Positions 35,501 through 48,289 of a stretch of 64,000 bases of DNA are shown piece by piece. Origin of the DNA: Blastomyces gilchristii SLH14081 (Eukaryota; Ascomycota; Eurotiomycetes; Onygenales; Ajellomycetaceae); contig NW_003101655.1 of the NCBI RefSeq assembly GCF_000003855.2, positions 186,001 through 250,000 of the forward strand. Direction: 5' to 3'. The notes beneath the pieces are model-generated. The model did no database searches. It saw only the letters and a program-made list of their open reading frames with translations, and had not been told where the DNA came from. Position 1 is the stretch's first letter, and the number at the start of each line of letters is the position of its first letter. The position numbers and the translations under genes are program-made.

Positions 35501-37448
35501 TCTAATTCATCTTGTGTAAGATCAGGCCATTCTCAGTCATTTTCATCAATATAGTTAAGAAGTAATATATTCTCTTTCTCTGAATCTGAATCTGATGAGT
35601 TCTGAAAGAGAATTCTTATAAAAGCTTGACATTTTTTCTTAAAAGAGTTTGCTGTATATGATTCATTCTGAAACTCATATTCTAAGACTGAAAGTTTTGC
35701 TACACTTCTTGTTTTAGTATAGTTAAAAGCTTTAAAAACTTTCTTTTCTTATACTTCTTCAAGAATGTATTTCAGCAGTCTGTTTTAGCTCTTTTAATAT
35801 CTGAAAAATATTCATTTCTGACAGCTTTGAACTCTTCATCAGATATTACATCATTCTTTCAATCTCTTCTAGCAGTAGCTAATTCTTTTCTTTTAGATGA
35901 GATATTCTCATTTCATCAAGGTTTTAAATACTCAGAAGATTTTCTCTTTGAAATATTATCTCTAACACTTGTTAGAATAATAGATGTAATGAGCTTCACT
36001 CAATTCTCAAGCATTTCATTTGAGATATCTTGACCAGAATTTCAATATAGCTCACTCTGTCTTTCAGATTTTAACAGTTTTATGCTTTCTTTAGCTGCTT
36101 TTCAATCAGCTTTGTCAAAGTTAAACTGATTAGAGAGAAGAGGATTTTCACTCATTTCTTTTTCACTCAGTTCAATATCAAATTGAATAATCTCATGATC
36201 TGATTCTGATGTCTCATTTGAATCAATAAACTAGTTTACAAGTCTTTTTTTCATTAGATTTTGTGACATGAAGATTAGATCTATAATAGATTTCTATTTG
36301 ATATCTTTTCTAAAGAATGTTTATTGATCAGACTTATTAATCAAATCTATTGAATGTTTAAAGATTCATTCAATCAGATTATCAGCTCTTACTGCTCTCT
36401 TGCATTCTAAATTTCATCAGAAATGATGTGTATTGAAATTCTCTACAATTATAGAGTTTCTTGATGAAGTTATGTTCAGAAATTCTCTATTAATTGTTCA
36501 GATATTGTTATTTTTCTTCAATGACTTTTCATTATAGATATTTATGAGCTGTATAGTATCAAACTCATTTTCTTTATCTATAATATCACTCATCAGAATA
36601 TCAGGGTCAGACATGATATTAAATCTTAGATTAAATTGATATCTTGATCTCTTTCTTCATAGATCACTACTCTTGACTTTATCTCAGACTTTTGAGATAG
36701 AAAGCAGTAGTAGCTTGAATGAGAAATGATGTATTTTTACTCAGTATTAAAATTCAGTTCCTGAAGCAGTATGAAATTAACTTTTTATTCAAATACAATT
36801 TGAAGATAAGAATAAATACAATTTAAGTTTCTATTCATATTATTTTGAATAAATGTGATTTTTAAAGAGTTTTTATACTTTTTTTGTTGTTTTTATTGTA
36901 TATTCATACTAAAAGAGAGTAGAGATAGAGTAGAATCTAATCACTATCATCAGATAGTAGATTATAACTGTTTTGAAAAGTAGAAATCTCAACTGCTTGC
37001 ATTATATCTAGTTTATCATCAGAGTCATTTCTCAATTCTCTAATCCTCACAGAAGTTTGAGGATTTAAATTCTATTTACATTTAGCTGAAGAATTGAGGT
37101 TTGAAGATTTAGATAGTTGAGAGTTTCTTCTTTTTGAGCTTGTAGTTATAAGTTTACTGGCTTGACTCTTCTCTTCAGTTTTAGATTGACTTTGAGCTTC
37201 ATCTTTTATTCAGTTCTTTTGAGTTCTTGGAGCAAACATACATTCTTTTGAGCTAGATGCATGTTTTTCTTTGCAATTAGAGCACTTAAGCAGAGTATGT
37301 TGACATATTTCACCTCTTTTTGAGCATGTTTCACATTTATACTCACTAGTTTTGTGATCTCTGGCACAGAATGCACATTTTGAGTCTCTAAAACATGAGA
37401 TTGCAAAGTGTTCATATCTTTGACAGTTTAAACACTGTGTTTGAGCTA
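32580..37448 (-). mobile_element. Inner LINE copy, 5'-truncated, reversed, inserted in the outer LINE
   Basis: The (ATT)n run at 32580-32600 is the reverse complement of the LINE tail, and 37448 lies within the ORF1 zinc-knuckle region, so the copy lacks its 5' end. The 11-bp target duplication AAGTATTACAA is at 32569-32579 and 37449-37459. On the minus strand: zinc knuckles (37210-37440), endonuclease (about 36400-36850), RT with an intact YVDD at 34795-34806, RNase H (about 33400-33950) and 3' UTR. Length is 4.87 kb. 5' truncation plus a variable-length TSD is the mark of target-primed reverse transcription. The open frame 37210-37497 crosses the junction, so its first 16 codons are not element sequence. 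Confidence 0.93.
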
Positions 37449-37459
37449 AAGTATTACAA

Positions 37460-39360
37460 GAATCTTCAATCTCATCTGTTTTATTTGCAATATACACTGC
37501 ATATCTATTTAAGAATAGAGAGATGAAAATAGTGAGATCTCTAAGTTATGTAGATGATATTGATATACTCTACAGTTCAAAGACAATTAGAGAGAATTTA
37601 GAAGTGATTAAGAAAGTAGTAAAGAAAATCTTTGTTAGAGCAGATATCAATCTAATTCAATTTAATATGAATAAAACTGAGTTAATTCACTTTTTTTCCA
37701 GATTTAATAAGAAAGAACTAAGTCTAACTCTTTTGAATAAAGAGATTAAACTCAGTTTGAATGTCAAATGACTAGGAGTATGATTAAACTTCAAGTTGAA
37801 TTTTAAATATCATATTCAACAAAGAATTATCAAGACAGAGAGACTACTGAATAGTATAATCAGACTATCAAATACTGAGAGAGGTCTATTCTTTCAGGCT
37901 ATGAGACAGTTATACATAGCCTGTATTACCTCAGTAGCTAATTATGAAGTTCAAGTTTGATGAAATAATCAAGATAATTTCACTGAACTCTTTCAAAGTC
38001 TATAAAACAGAGCTTTGAGAAGAATTCTGAGAGCATTCAAATCATCTTCTATTAAAGCAATGAAAATTGAAGCTTCAATTTCATCTTCTACTATTCAATT
38101 TAAAAAGACCTGTATGAACTATGCTCTGAGAGTCATAAAGATGAGCTTAAATTATATAATCAGAGAAAGAGTCTCTTCTTCATTTTCATCAGTTAACTCA
38201 GAAAATGAACTGAACTGAAATAGATTTCTTCATTGAAATGAGAATAATGCTTTAAAGAAAATGCTCTCTCAACTGTATAGACTATATTCACTTATTAAAA
38301 ATCAATTTTCTTTATTAAATGTTGAGAAAATTGATTATGAGAAGATATCTCTCTGAAGAGAAAAGCTGAAATCTCTCATAGACTTATAAATAAGTGAACT
38401 ATCTAAAGAGAGAGAATATGAACAGTATTTGAAGAAGATCTTTACAATTAATATAAAAAACTCTATTCTGATTTACTCAGATGGCTCAAAAAATGAGAAT
38501 TTGAATAGATTAGACACAGACATTGCTTGTACTGAAGATAATATCAATTTTATCTCAGATTTCTGAAATTTAGACTGTGAATCTGAAGTCTTTGATGCTG
38601 AACTATTTATAATAGTGAAAGCTTTCAAACTCATTGAAATAAAATCTCATAAAAGAGAAAATAGTTTGAAAGAGATATGAATATTCTCTGATAATCAAGC
38701 TGCTTTAAAAAGACTTAGAAATAGTCAGATTCATAATAATCAAATGAATCTTGAACTGATTTTAAACTCTGTTTTGAAAATTCAAAAGAAAAGAATATTA
38801 AAACTGATAATTCATCTACATTAAGTTTCTGCTCATATGAATATTCATGACAATGAATTGACTGATTCAGCTGTAAAAAAGAGTTCACAATTAAGCAGAT
38901 CTATTTAAAAAACAGTGTTCTGATCTTTTATAAAGAGAAAGATAAAAGAATCTTATTTAAATAAGTGAAATGAAAGCTGACAGAAACAAAAGAAGAGCAT
39001 ACATTATTCAAGATTTAAGATAAAATTAAAGTGAAAATCTTGTTTAATTAAATGTAAAAAGAAAATATTCTCATCTATAATTCAGCTGAAACTAGGACAT
39101 GATTATTTCAAATTCTATATACAATGATTTGATGATAGATTTGATTCAACAGAGTACTCATTCTGCAATACAAATGAAAATCCTGAGTATATTGTAATAT
39201 ATTGTGTATTATATAATAGTCTCAGAGTCAGATTAAAGAAGAAGTATGATTTAAATCAATTTCATATAAGGTTCTTATTCTCAACTGAGACAGGAATTAA
39301 ATACTTAATAGACTTTCTATCAGAAACTCAAGCAGCTACAAGAAAATGACTGAATTAAGA
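37460..39360 (+). pseudogene. LINE ORF2, C-terminal part: RT core and RNase H
   Basis: The RT catalytic motif YVDD is at 37547-37558 within the open stretch 37523-37771 (YVDDIDILYSS, then NMNKTELIHF). RNase H follows: IYSDGSKN near 38475, then VFDAELF, FSDNQAALKRL near 38690 and AHMNIHDNELTDSA near 38835. The open segment 38015-38218 belongs to the linker between them and matches 34135-34338 of the inner copy. The 3' UTR runs from about 39360 to 39755. Catalytic residues survive but frames are broken. Confidence 0.85.
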
Positions 39361-39754
39361 AATATCTGAATATGAAGAGATGAAAATTGATTAGATATAG
39401 TCTGTTAAAACAGCTATACACTATCTTTTAATAATTTTATTTTATTATAGTCTCTCTTTACTGTACTTGTTTCTTTCTGTTCTTTTCTATCTATCTATTT
39501 AATATGTCTATCTTTAAGACTATGTTCTCTTTTTCTTTGTCATGATATTTTCAAATGATTTCAAAGTATCAGAAGGTGTTGAAATACTTCAATTTGTAAA
39601 CAGTTTTTGTATTCTGAGCTGGAATTTTCTGATTTTGTATATCTGAAATTGATAAATGTATAATAGTTGACTCTATAGACATAGGAAAAACTCTGAGAAC
39701 TAAAGGTTCTTAGGTAGATGTCATAGTCTCTGACTGCATACATCTATAATTGAA

Positions 39755-39792
<38 letters not shown>

Positions 39793-40269
39793 TCTTATTA
39801 AATACTTAAAACAGAAGTTTGATATTTCTCAATAATAATCAAATTCATAAAGATGATATTCATAAGACTATGAACTTAATACAGATCTCTGTTAATATCT
39901 ATAAAATGCTCTGAAAAAGCTTCTGATGAAGTCACTGATAAGAATGCTGATAAGATTACTGATAGTAAGATTATATAATAATCTACTTCACTAGTCTGAC
40001 TGATATTAAGAAAGCTCTAGAGAAGTTATTCTGTACTATAATAATAGATTCTCATACAAAACTCTCTCAATAATATCATGAATATCTAGATATCTTTCAA
40101 TAAGATAATATTAAAAATATATCTCTCTTATAAGACTCAGAAGTGAATCACAGTATCAAGTTAGAAATAAAGAATGATAGAGATCTTAAATCATTATAGA
40201 GCTCTCTTTATAATATGTCTCAAGATGAACTTCTTCTTCTTCAGAAGACACTCAATAATCTGTTAAATA

Positions 40270-43200
40270 AGAAATTTATATATATTAGTAACTCTTTCAC
40301 TGCAGCTTCTATTCTCTTTATAAAGAAACTAGAAAGAGAACTCTGATTCTATGTGAACTATTAAGATCTGAACAGATTGATAAAGAAAGACTATTATCTC
40401 TTATCTCTTATCAATAAAATCTTAGCATGCATCAGATGAGCTTAATAGTTTACAAAGTTAAATATTATCACTGTGTTCTATAAAATTCATATTACTGAAG
40501 AAGATGAATAGCTTACAGTGTTCTGAACATATTATAATCTCTTTGAATAAGTAGTCACACTCTTTGAACTGACTAATGCTCTCAGTATATTTCAGAAGTA
40601 TATCAACTGAGCACTCTGAGATTTTCTTAATAAGTTTGTATCTGTATATCTTGATGACATTCTCATCTTCACTAATGAATCTAGAAAGAAATATCAGAAA
40701 CATGTATAAAAAGTATTATAATAATTATAAGAAGCAGAACTATCAATAGATATTGATAAATATAATTTCAAAGTCAAGAGTATAAATATCTAGATTTTAT
40801 CATAGAAGCTAATAAGAGAATTTAAATGAATTCTGAGAAGATCTCTGTCATTCTTGAATGAGAAGCTTCACATACTGTGAAATATATATAAAGCTTCATC
40901 AGATTTGCTAACTTCTATCAGTCATTTATATAAAACTTCTCAGATATTATGACATCACTTACAGAACTTATTAAGAAGATCTCAGTATTTCAGTGATTAA
41001 CAGATATCAAAGCTGTATTCATATGAATAAAGAAGATGTTTATTAATACTTCTCTGCTGATAATATTTAATTCTGATTATAAGATAGTTATTAAAGCTGA
41101 TTTCTCTGACTATATCATAGAAGAAGCTATATTATAATATAATAATAAAGATGTCTTATAATTGTGCATCTTCATATCTAAGAAACTGAGTTCTGCTGAA
41201 TGCAACTATGAGATCTATGACAAGAAACTTCTTACAATAGTACACTATTTAGAAGAATGAAACTCTGAGCTCTGAAGTGTCTCTAAATTTGAGATAATCA
41301 CAGATTATAAGAATCTCAAACACTTCACTATCACTTATAAGCTTATTAAATAACAGATATGATGATCTGAGCTATTAAGCTGTTTTCATTTCATAATACA
41401 CTATCACTCTGACAGTCAGAACTTGATGATAGATACTCTCTTATAATGAGAGTAAGATATATTATCTGATGTAACAGACACTCACTGAATGAACTGAGAG
41501 TATCAGCTCTTAGATCTGAAAATACTAGTTAATCATGATAAGACTACTTATAACACTATATACACTTCTTTAATTAGAATAACTTCTTCTGAATCTACAC
41601 TGAATGAATTGTGTATATAATAGCTTAAACTGATGAACTTCTTCAAATACTCACTGAAATAGTATATTAAGAAGCACTCTGATTTCTCTCAGAACTATGT
41701 ATAAGAATTGATGTCTCAGAATACTTAATCAATGATAATAACACTCTGTAATTCTGTGAATAATACTGAGTCTCTTACTCTGAACTCTTATGTACCTGAA
41801 TAATACAAGAGATGTATAATTCATATATAATCCGTTATTCAGATTGTGAACAACTGTACTGAATAGTCTCTTAAGAATTTTACTGATCTGAGATATTAAA
41901 CAGTATCAGATACTTCATCTGAAACTGTAACTATTATTCTTCTATCATCTTATAAAAGAACTGTAGAAAAGATCTACTGAAATCACTTAATATCTCTGAT
42001 AGAATTTAATAAGATATAGTAATTAACTTCACTATTAATCTCTCTAAGAGTAAGAGTTATAAGAATATTCTGATTATCATTGACTGATTAAGTAAAGATA
42101 TAATATTAAAGTCTTATAATAAGATAAATACTGAGTAAGTCACTGAAGTCTAGACTGACCGTGTGACCGTGTCTGGGACCAGGACCAGATTTTTTGATAG
42201 TCCCATTACCAATTCGACTGATCCCATTACACGGTTTTAACATTAGATAGTAGTCCCATACTGTCCCAGTGAGACTTACTGTCTACTCTTGTCACATTTT
42301 CCAAATGGGACCATGATTTCCACTTCTCAATTTAAATTATTTTTATTGCTTTAAATGACATTAAATCTCATTTGAGTGTTACCAAAAAGCGTTACTTTTT
42401 AAAAAATTAAAAATAGTCTAAAAAAAACCTTAAAATGTCTAAAAATAGTAACTTTATGCCAAGAACAGGACTGAATGGGATCAAATGAAACCACTTTCTC
42501 ATTTTTTTCAAGTCATGGTTCCATTTTAAGATCTGATATATAGTCACTTTACATGTTTTTTTGATAGCCAGTCCCAGCGGGATTCACGCCAAGAAATGTA
42601 TGGGACCAGACCAAATGAGACCAAACGTGAAATTCATGGTCCCGGCGGCCAGTCTACTGAAGTCTTTCTACAGAGTTCATTCTATTGAATGTATAACTTA
42701 CTGAAATCTATAGTATCTGATTAAGACTGTTAATTTATGAGTGCTCTCTGAACAAGAATTTGTCAAGTTCTCAAAATTATACACTATTTGTCAACTGTCT
42801 ATCACTCTGAGACTGATGATATATCAGAATAAATAATTCAGACTGTAAAAAACTATCTTTATAAGTTCTGTAATTATTTATAGAATAATTAACATGATCT
42901 TCTTCTATATACAGAGATTATTATTAATAGTTAAGATATTATTTCAACAGATATAAGTCTGTTCTTTCTTACACACAGTTATTCTATAAAGATGTTGAAT
43001 CTTCTAGAGATCATACATTTCATACTAAACTCTCACAGTTCAATTCAGATCACTGATAATATAGTAATAAAGCTCTGAGATATCTATAACTGAGCAGAAG
43101 TCTTCATGATAAGTACTAAACAAGATTAAGAGAATCAGATCAATGTTCACTGAAACTCTGTTAAACAATATATAATAAAAGATCTGATGTGATTGAATCT

Positions 43201-43570
43201 TAAGAATATATGAATCATATACTCATCTTATATATTGAATTACTGTTATATTAAGTATAATGTAATAGAAGTTCTAGACAGTTATAACTACTATCTTAAC
43301 ACATTATCAGAAATTTATAATATCTTTTATACAAGCTTGTTTCATCACACTGTCACTGACTCATTCTCTTCTCAACTGACTTTCAACTGACAGCTGCCAG
43401 GAATCATAGAAGAAGATAATGAACTTGAGTAAGAGATTAAGAATATTCTCAATAAGAGATCTCACAGTCATAGCTAATAATATCTTGTAAAATGAGTCAG
43501 TTATAATCACTTAATCTGAACTCTGAGTTCTGCATTATCTGAGACTGCAGTTCTTGACTGATGAGAGCTA
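40270..43570 (+). pseudogene. GypB copy 2 pol: RT-RNase H-integrase-chromodomain, degenerate
   Basis: RT runs from about 40270. The catalytic YLDD at 40647-40658 is intact (VSVYLDDILIFT). RNase H at about 41030-41260 reads IKADFSDYI and [11 protein letters not shown]. Integrase (about 41600-43250) is split by the MITE near the motif preceding its C-terminal part. The chromodomain at about 43400-43500 reads DNELE-stop-EIKNILN and then YLVK, with both Trp codons now stops. Stop codons are of all three kinds with many TAA. Confidence 0.82.
42143..42664 (+). mobile_element. hAT-type MITE, 506 bp, with 11-bp TIRs and 8-bp TSD
   Basis: The element is 42151-42656, between CTGAAGTC duplications (42143-42150, 42657-42664). 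The termini are TAGACTGACCG and CGGCCAGTCTA, imperfect inverted repeats with one transition. The empty site in GypB copy 1 (reverse strand, about 3715) confirms the insertion. An 8-bp TSD and TAG-type ends fit hAT elements. It has no coding capacity and shares both ends with the long element at 44597-56102 and the end at 57972, so it is presumably a deletion derivative moved by that transposase. It keeps many CpGs, unlike its host element. Confidence 0.88.
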
Positions 43571-43597
43571 TACATAATCAGAGAAGAGAGGAGCTGA

Positions 43598-43921
43598 TAT
43601 AACAGACTGCACTTAATCAATTATATTGACTATTTCATTACACTTCATAGATTCTGCTGAAAGCTCTGATTCTCAGTTGCTAATTCTTAGTTAAAGATCT
43701 TATGAAATTTCTATTCTTTCATTCTGAAGCTTCATTATATACACAGAATTTCTATTCTTTCATCTCAAAGCTTCACTGTGTACATTATCACATACATGTA
43801 TAAATATTTATTTTAATCACTGATTTTTATACTTTCTCTTTCTTTTTCTTCTTTAATATTTTTCACTTTATTATATAAGATCTATATATTATACTGATCT
43901 ATTCGGCGTAGATCTCTTACA
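43598..43921 (+). repeat. GypB copy 2, 3' LTR
   Basis: A degenerate LTR, 324 bp against 305-308 bp in the others. The extra length comes from a partial internal duplication near 43700-43790 (two CTTCAnTnTnTACA-type blocks preceded by TTTCTATTCTTTCAT). It starts TATAACAGACTGC for the unmutated TGTGGCGGGCTGC and ends CTCTTACA. Confidence 0.82.
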
Positions 43922-44596
43922 ATATACATAAATTTCTATAGTATTTAACTAATTATATTTTTTTTTCATAATATAAACTGAGAGAAACAACTTAATTTAA
44001 TTAAATAAATCTTTTGTGTAATTTTTTTAATATAAAATTAAAATCAATCATCTGTTAATTTTATTATTTAAATATATTATAAATATTATAATAAATAATA
44101 GTTTTTTAATATTTCAATTTTCAAAAGAAAGTAATTTTGAAATAATTTATTAAATTATATTAATAACTTTTTAATATCTACTCTATAAAGTTTTTATTAT
44201 AATTAAGCTTCTGAGTTTGAAATCTGAGTAAGAAACAGCTAGCTTCTTACTAGTTATACTTAGTACTGATTCTTATAGCAGTGACTACTCTGCATCTATC
44301 TCAAAGTTTATTATTATAACTGTCTCTCTCAATTATGAAGCTCAATTCAAGCTCAATAAGTCAAGATATTCAAAGAAGCTCTAAAGCAGATGAATAATCA
44401 GTATTCAATTATAGTATTTAACAGATTATCAAGATTTAAGCTGCTAAGTCAACTCACTCTATGAGATAGTTAAACTCTTAAAAATTCAGATATATAACTC
44501 TGTTTCTTATTAGTTATTAAGAAAAATACAGATTGAATTTATAATATTTTAAATTCAAATTCAGATAACTAAAGAAGTTAGTTAAATTATTATAAT
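43922..44596. other. AT-rich spacer with a repeat shared with 56104
   Basis: No open frame of note. About 44204-44330 (TATAATTAAGCT..., CTTACTAGTTATACTTA) resembles 56104-56230 in the same orientation, just outside the right end of the hAT element. The rest is AT-rich with homopolymer runs. Confidence 0.45.
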
Positions 44597-44979
44597 TAGA
44601 CTGACTATATGATCATGTCTGAAACCAGAATCAAACTTTACAGTTATAATGTTATCTAAAAGTATTACTTCTGATCATGATTTATATTCATCACATTGAT
44701 TTCAAATCATGTTATTTCAAATATTAAAGATCTCAGATTCACTTTTTAAATAAAAATCTAGTCTCAGATAAAGAATATGTTTGAATTCTTAGTTACATTT
44801 TCATTCTGATTTCATTATTGAGAATGATATTAAATAAGATTATAAAATCATTTCTCACTTATATAATATTATAACATAGTACTCATTTGTTGAAAATTCA
44901 ATAGAGAGTGTTATTAAATATTATTACTTTTCTGAACACAGATTATAATTCATATAATTTTAATTATGAAAAAAATATA

Positions 44980-45110
44980 AAATACAAAAAAAAAACAAAA
45001 AATAAAAAACAAAATAAAAACAAGAAAAAATCACAATGAAAAAAAAAAGAAAAAGAAAAAAAAAATAAAAGAAAAAGAAAAAAATAAAAAATAAAAACAA
45101 AAAAAATCAA
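44980..45110 (+). repeat. A-rich low-complexity tract
   Basis: About 130 bp of nearly pure A with scattered T, C and G (AAAAAAAACAAAAA, AAAGAAAAAGAAAAA). No gene. It could be an old poly-A tail or a replication slippage product. Confidence 0.8.
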
Positions 45111-46202
45111 GATTGCAGAGCTGTAGTACTTTTAAAATACTCACTTCTTAAAGTCTTTACAATATTTATTATCAACTGTGTATCTCTCACAGTGAGAGTA
45201 ACACAGTTATAATGAGTTATTATCTTAATATCATCTAATAAATAATCAGTATATATCTGTATAAATGTGAATAATTAGAAAATATACACTTAAAAAGTGT
45301 GATCAGAGTAAACTCTGCTATTACTTGAATAATATTAAGAGCAGAATACTGAAATTGATAATTCTCTTTATTAATTTCACAGACAAGATATGCAAAGATA
45401 ATCTTAAGAAATATAAGATTCTCTGACTTCTGATAAAAATGAATCTCATAAAGAGACTCTATTTTCATAATATCAGAGACTGAGTGTTACTAAAAAGTAT
45501 TACTTTCATGCAATACATATATACTTACTGTAGTAATTCATTCTCTGTATATATAACTGAGAGTTGCAGCTTTCTCACACTGTATGACTCTCTCTGAAAT
45601 GCTGCTGCTGATTTGCAACTTATACAGTCTTTCAGTTCAGTATACACTGCATGTATACAGCTCTGTGTACTGAGGCCATGTTAGTTATTATAACCTGGCA
45701 TGATACTCACTTTTCACAGGCCATGTTTCATTTGAGAGAGGAAAGAGAAGATATGACTGTTATTTTATTAAGAAGAGAATGAATAATTAGTATTATTAAA
45801 TGTAATTTAATTCATCTGTATTTAAAATTTGATTAGTCTATACTCTGAAATTTGAGGATTTCTAAGAGTGTTTTAATAGTTTTCATATCAGCTTGAACTT
45901 AGTGATGAGTTGAAGAAGAAGAGAAAAGAGAGAAGAAAGAAATGAGAATAACTTATCTTTATAATATGAAAACAGAGAATTACTGCAATTATTCTCTCTA
46001 GTAATAAAGATCTGTTTTCTACATGTATTTCTGATATAGATTATATAATAACTGTATACAAAGAATATTAATAGTATATGTATTGAATGAAGATAATATT
46101 ACTATATAATACTGTAACTGTTTCTATACATCTCTGAAAGCTGTTAATAGTTTCTTTAAGTCTCTTTATATTTAATAAGTTAATAATATATTCTGATGCA
46201 CT

Positions 46203-46303
46203 TTCTCTTTCATCATTATTATTATCATTATCATTATTATCATCATCATCATTATTACTATCACTACTACTATCATTATTATCATTATTATCATTATTAT
46301 CAT
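46203..46303 (+). repeat. ATT/ATC microsatellite
   Basis: About 100 bp of imperfect trinucleotide repeats (TCATTATTATTATCATTATCA). The His/Tyr-rich 72-codon open frame here is a by-product of the repeat. Confidence 0.9.
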
Positions 46304-46419
46304 ATCATTGCTAGCTGTCTTCTCTGTCTTCTCTTTCTCTCAATACTTATTAAAATTAATCATGTCATTTCTCTTCAAATATTCTGCGGTTCTACAGACT
46401 ACCAAGGTCCGTGAGTACT

Positions 46420-47180
46420 ATCACAGATTGAAGAAAGAGAAGAAGAAGATATTCAAGTGAGAGAAGACAGATTGTAAGATATATTATAATATCTTAAAGA
46501 GACTCTGTAAGAAAGTAGAATAATAATGATTTTAAGTAATACTTCTGATAGATTTAGACTGAACTAAGTATAGAAATAATACAGATAACACTGCCTGTGA
46601 GAGATTGAAAAAGAAGATAGTAAAGAGTCTCATGTAGTAGTGATGAAATCAGAAGAAGTTCTAATAATGATTTGAGACTAAGATGAAGAGAGAGAGAGAA
46701 GAAGAGTGTTACTGTAAATAAGTAGTAGCAGAAGAAGATTAAGAGAATATTGAAGTGAGAAATAAAGAAGTCAAAACTGATAAGTTTTTTATTAAGAGAT
46801 AATAATTTTTGATAACACTTCTATTCTCTAATTAATTAGCAGAAGCTGATAGAGAAGAAGAGAATTAAGACCTTGTTCAGATCTTGAATGCACTTCATGA
46901 TTCAGAATATTAAGAAGACAGCTCTACTCTCTAAGTATATCAATCTGCTTGCTGCTGAGATGAAATCTGAGACAGTAAATCAGAAAATGCAGAATTTTGA
47001 GATACAGATTGATCTGACTGAGAGAAAGCAGTGAGAACTCTTCTCTGAGAAGACAGTGAAGAAAGATTTTGAAATGATTATCATCTCAGATAAGAAGAAG
47101 AAGAAGAAGAATAAGAATAAGAAATAAATTATAAAGAATGATAAGAAGAATAAGAAAGAGAAAAAAGATAATAAGTAGAA
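46420..47180 (+). other. Purine-rich coding-like remnant, unidentified
   Basis: A plus-strand frame near 46890-47130 reads KTALLSKYINLLAAEMKSETVNQK and then FEIQIDLTERKQ, ending in a Lys-rich AAG repeat. It looks like a helical C-terminal region of a transposon protein, but I cannot assign a family. It lies within the hAT element upstream of its transposase and may be a separate nested insertion. Confidence 0.35.
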
Positions 47181-48289
47181 AAAGTTTTTTTCTTTTTATA
47201 TTAGTTAGTTATAAGTTCATAACTATTAGTTAATAATTAATTTTAATTTTAAGTTTTCAAAAATTATTGTACAAGTTGTAATCAATTATCAATATCAGAA
47301 ATAATATATATATATATTTAACTATCATAATTCACAAATCACTATAATATATAAGTATCAACATTTTTTCAATATTAATATTTATAATATTAATATATTT
47401 TTAATAATATTATCTGATAATGTAATTTAATAACACTCTATTTCACAATATTAATATATTTTAAGAAATATGACAGAGATTAATCAAGATTATTTATTTA
47501 CTTTTATATATTAATAATATTCAATCTGAGTTAGTACTAAAATTATAACTAAGCTAAGAAAGAAGATTATTTTCTTTTATATTAATTCTTCTTACACACA
47601 TCAGTGATCAGTTATTGAAAATAAATTATTATCTTTCTTAAATTATTATTATATCTTCTGAATTCACTTCTTTCACTTCTTTTACTTCTATGAAGATCAC
47701 AACTCTTCAAGAAATCACTGTGAATTACAAAGTCTATGTTATTTACAATTTAATACAGAATACTCTCTTTCAATTATAATTAATAATCACTTTATTCTTC
47801 ATATCTGATTTCAGGTTATAAAATTTATGAAAAACTCAACACAAACACTGAGATGAACTATGAAATAATTATTAACAGATTGCATTGTAGATTACTGAAG
47901 AGTCATCTCTCTACTATAATCACTACAACTTTATTCAGAAACATTTATTATAAACTGATTATAACTCTGAAGAAATTTTCTAACATCTGAAGTCATCAAA
48001 ATACAGATAATAAAAGAAAAATAATCAGAAAATTACTACTGAGCTGATAAGTTACTCTATCAGATAATGATTTTTAATAACACTAACTTTCTAATTTGAA
48101 GAAAATCATGTGAAAATAATCATGTATCAGTACTCTGATTTCATAACTCTTATCTGATAACTTCTGTGAATAATTACTTTGTATATATATATCTCTGAAT
48201 CTTTTTCTTCAATTAATTGAAAACTCTGAATTCTGAACACTTCTTTAAATACTTAATTCAAATCTTCATATTTCACATTAATTCTGTCT

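Larger units (their letters stand above)
13292..39791 (+). mobile_element. LINE, near full length, in three pieces (13292-14151, 29610-32579, 37449-39791)
   Basis: The three pieces join exactly at two insertions with target duplications: GypO copy 2 (TSD AATT) and a reversed LINE (11-bp TSD). Together they give about 6.2 kb: 5' tandem repeats, ORF1 with zinc knuckles, an ORF2 with APE-type endonuclease, RT and RNase H, a 3' UTR and an (AAT)n tail at about 39755-39791. Domain order with RNase H after RT resembles the fungal Tad1-type group within the I superfamily (family knowledge). Both ORFs are broken. The 3' end lies inside GypB copy 2, so the LINE inserted there. I could not find the left target duplication, and the exact 5' end is uncertain. 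Confidence 0.87.
39792..43921 (+). mobile_element. GypB copy 2: 3' part (end of protease to 3' LTR), plus strand
   Basis: From 39792 the sequence is the reverse complement of GypB copy 1 from about 6090 down to its LTR. The LINE tail abuts it, so the LINE inserted into its protease region. The 5' LTR and gag are not found to the left of the LINE. The 3' LTR is 43598-43921, and a hAT MITE splits the integrase at 42151-42656. The element is otherwise collinear with copies 1 and 3. Confidence 0.9.

Noticed and set aside
37210..37497. Novel 95-codon zinc-finger protein
   Set aside because: It reads across the inner/outer LINE junction. The first 16 codons are antisense outer LINE, and the rest is the LINE ORF1 zinc-knuckle region.
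46196..46414. His/Tyr-rich 72-codon protein
   Set aside because: Translation of an ATT/ATC microsatellite.
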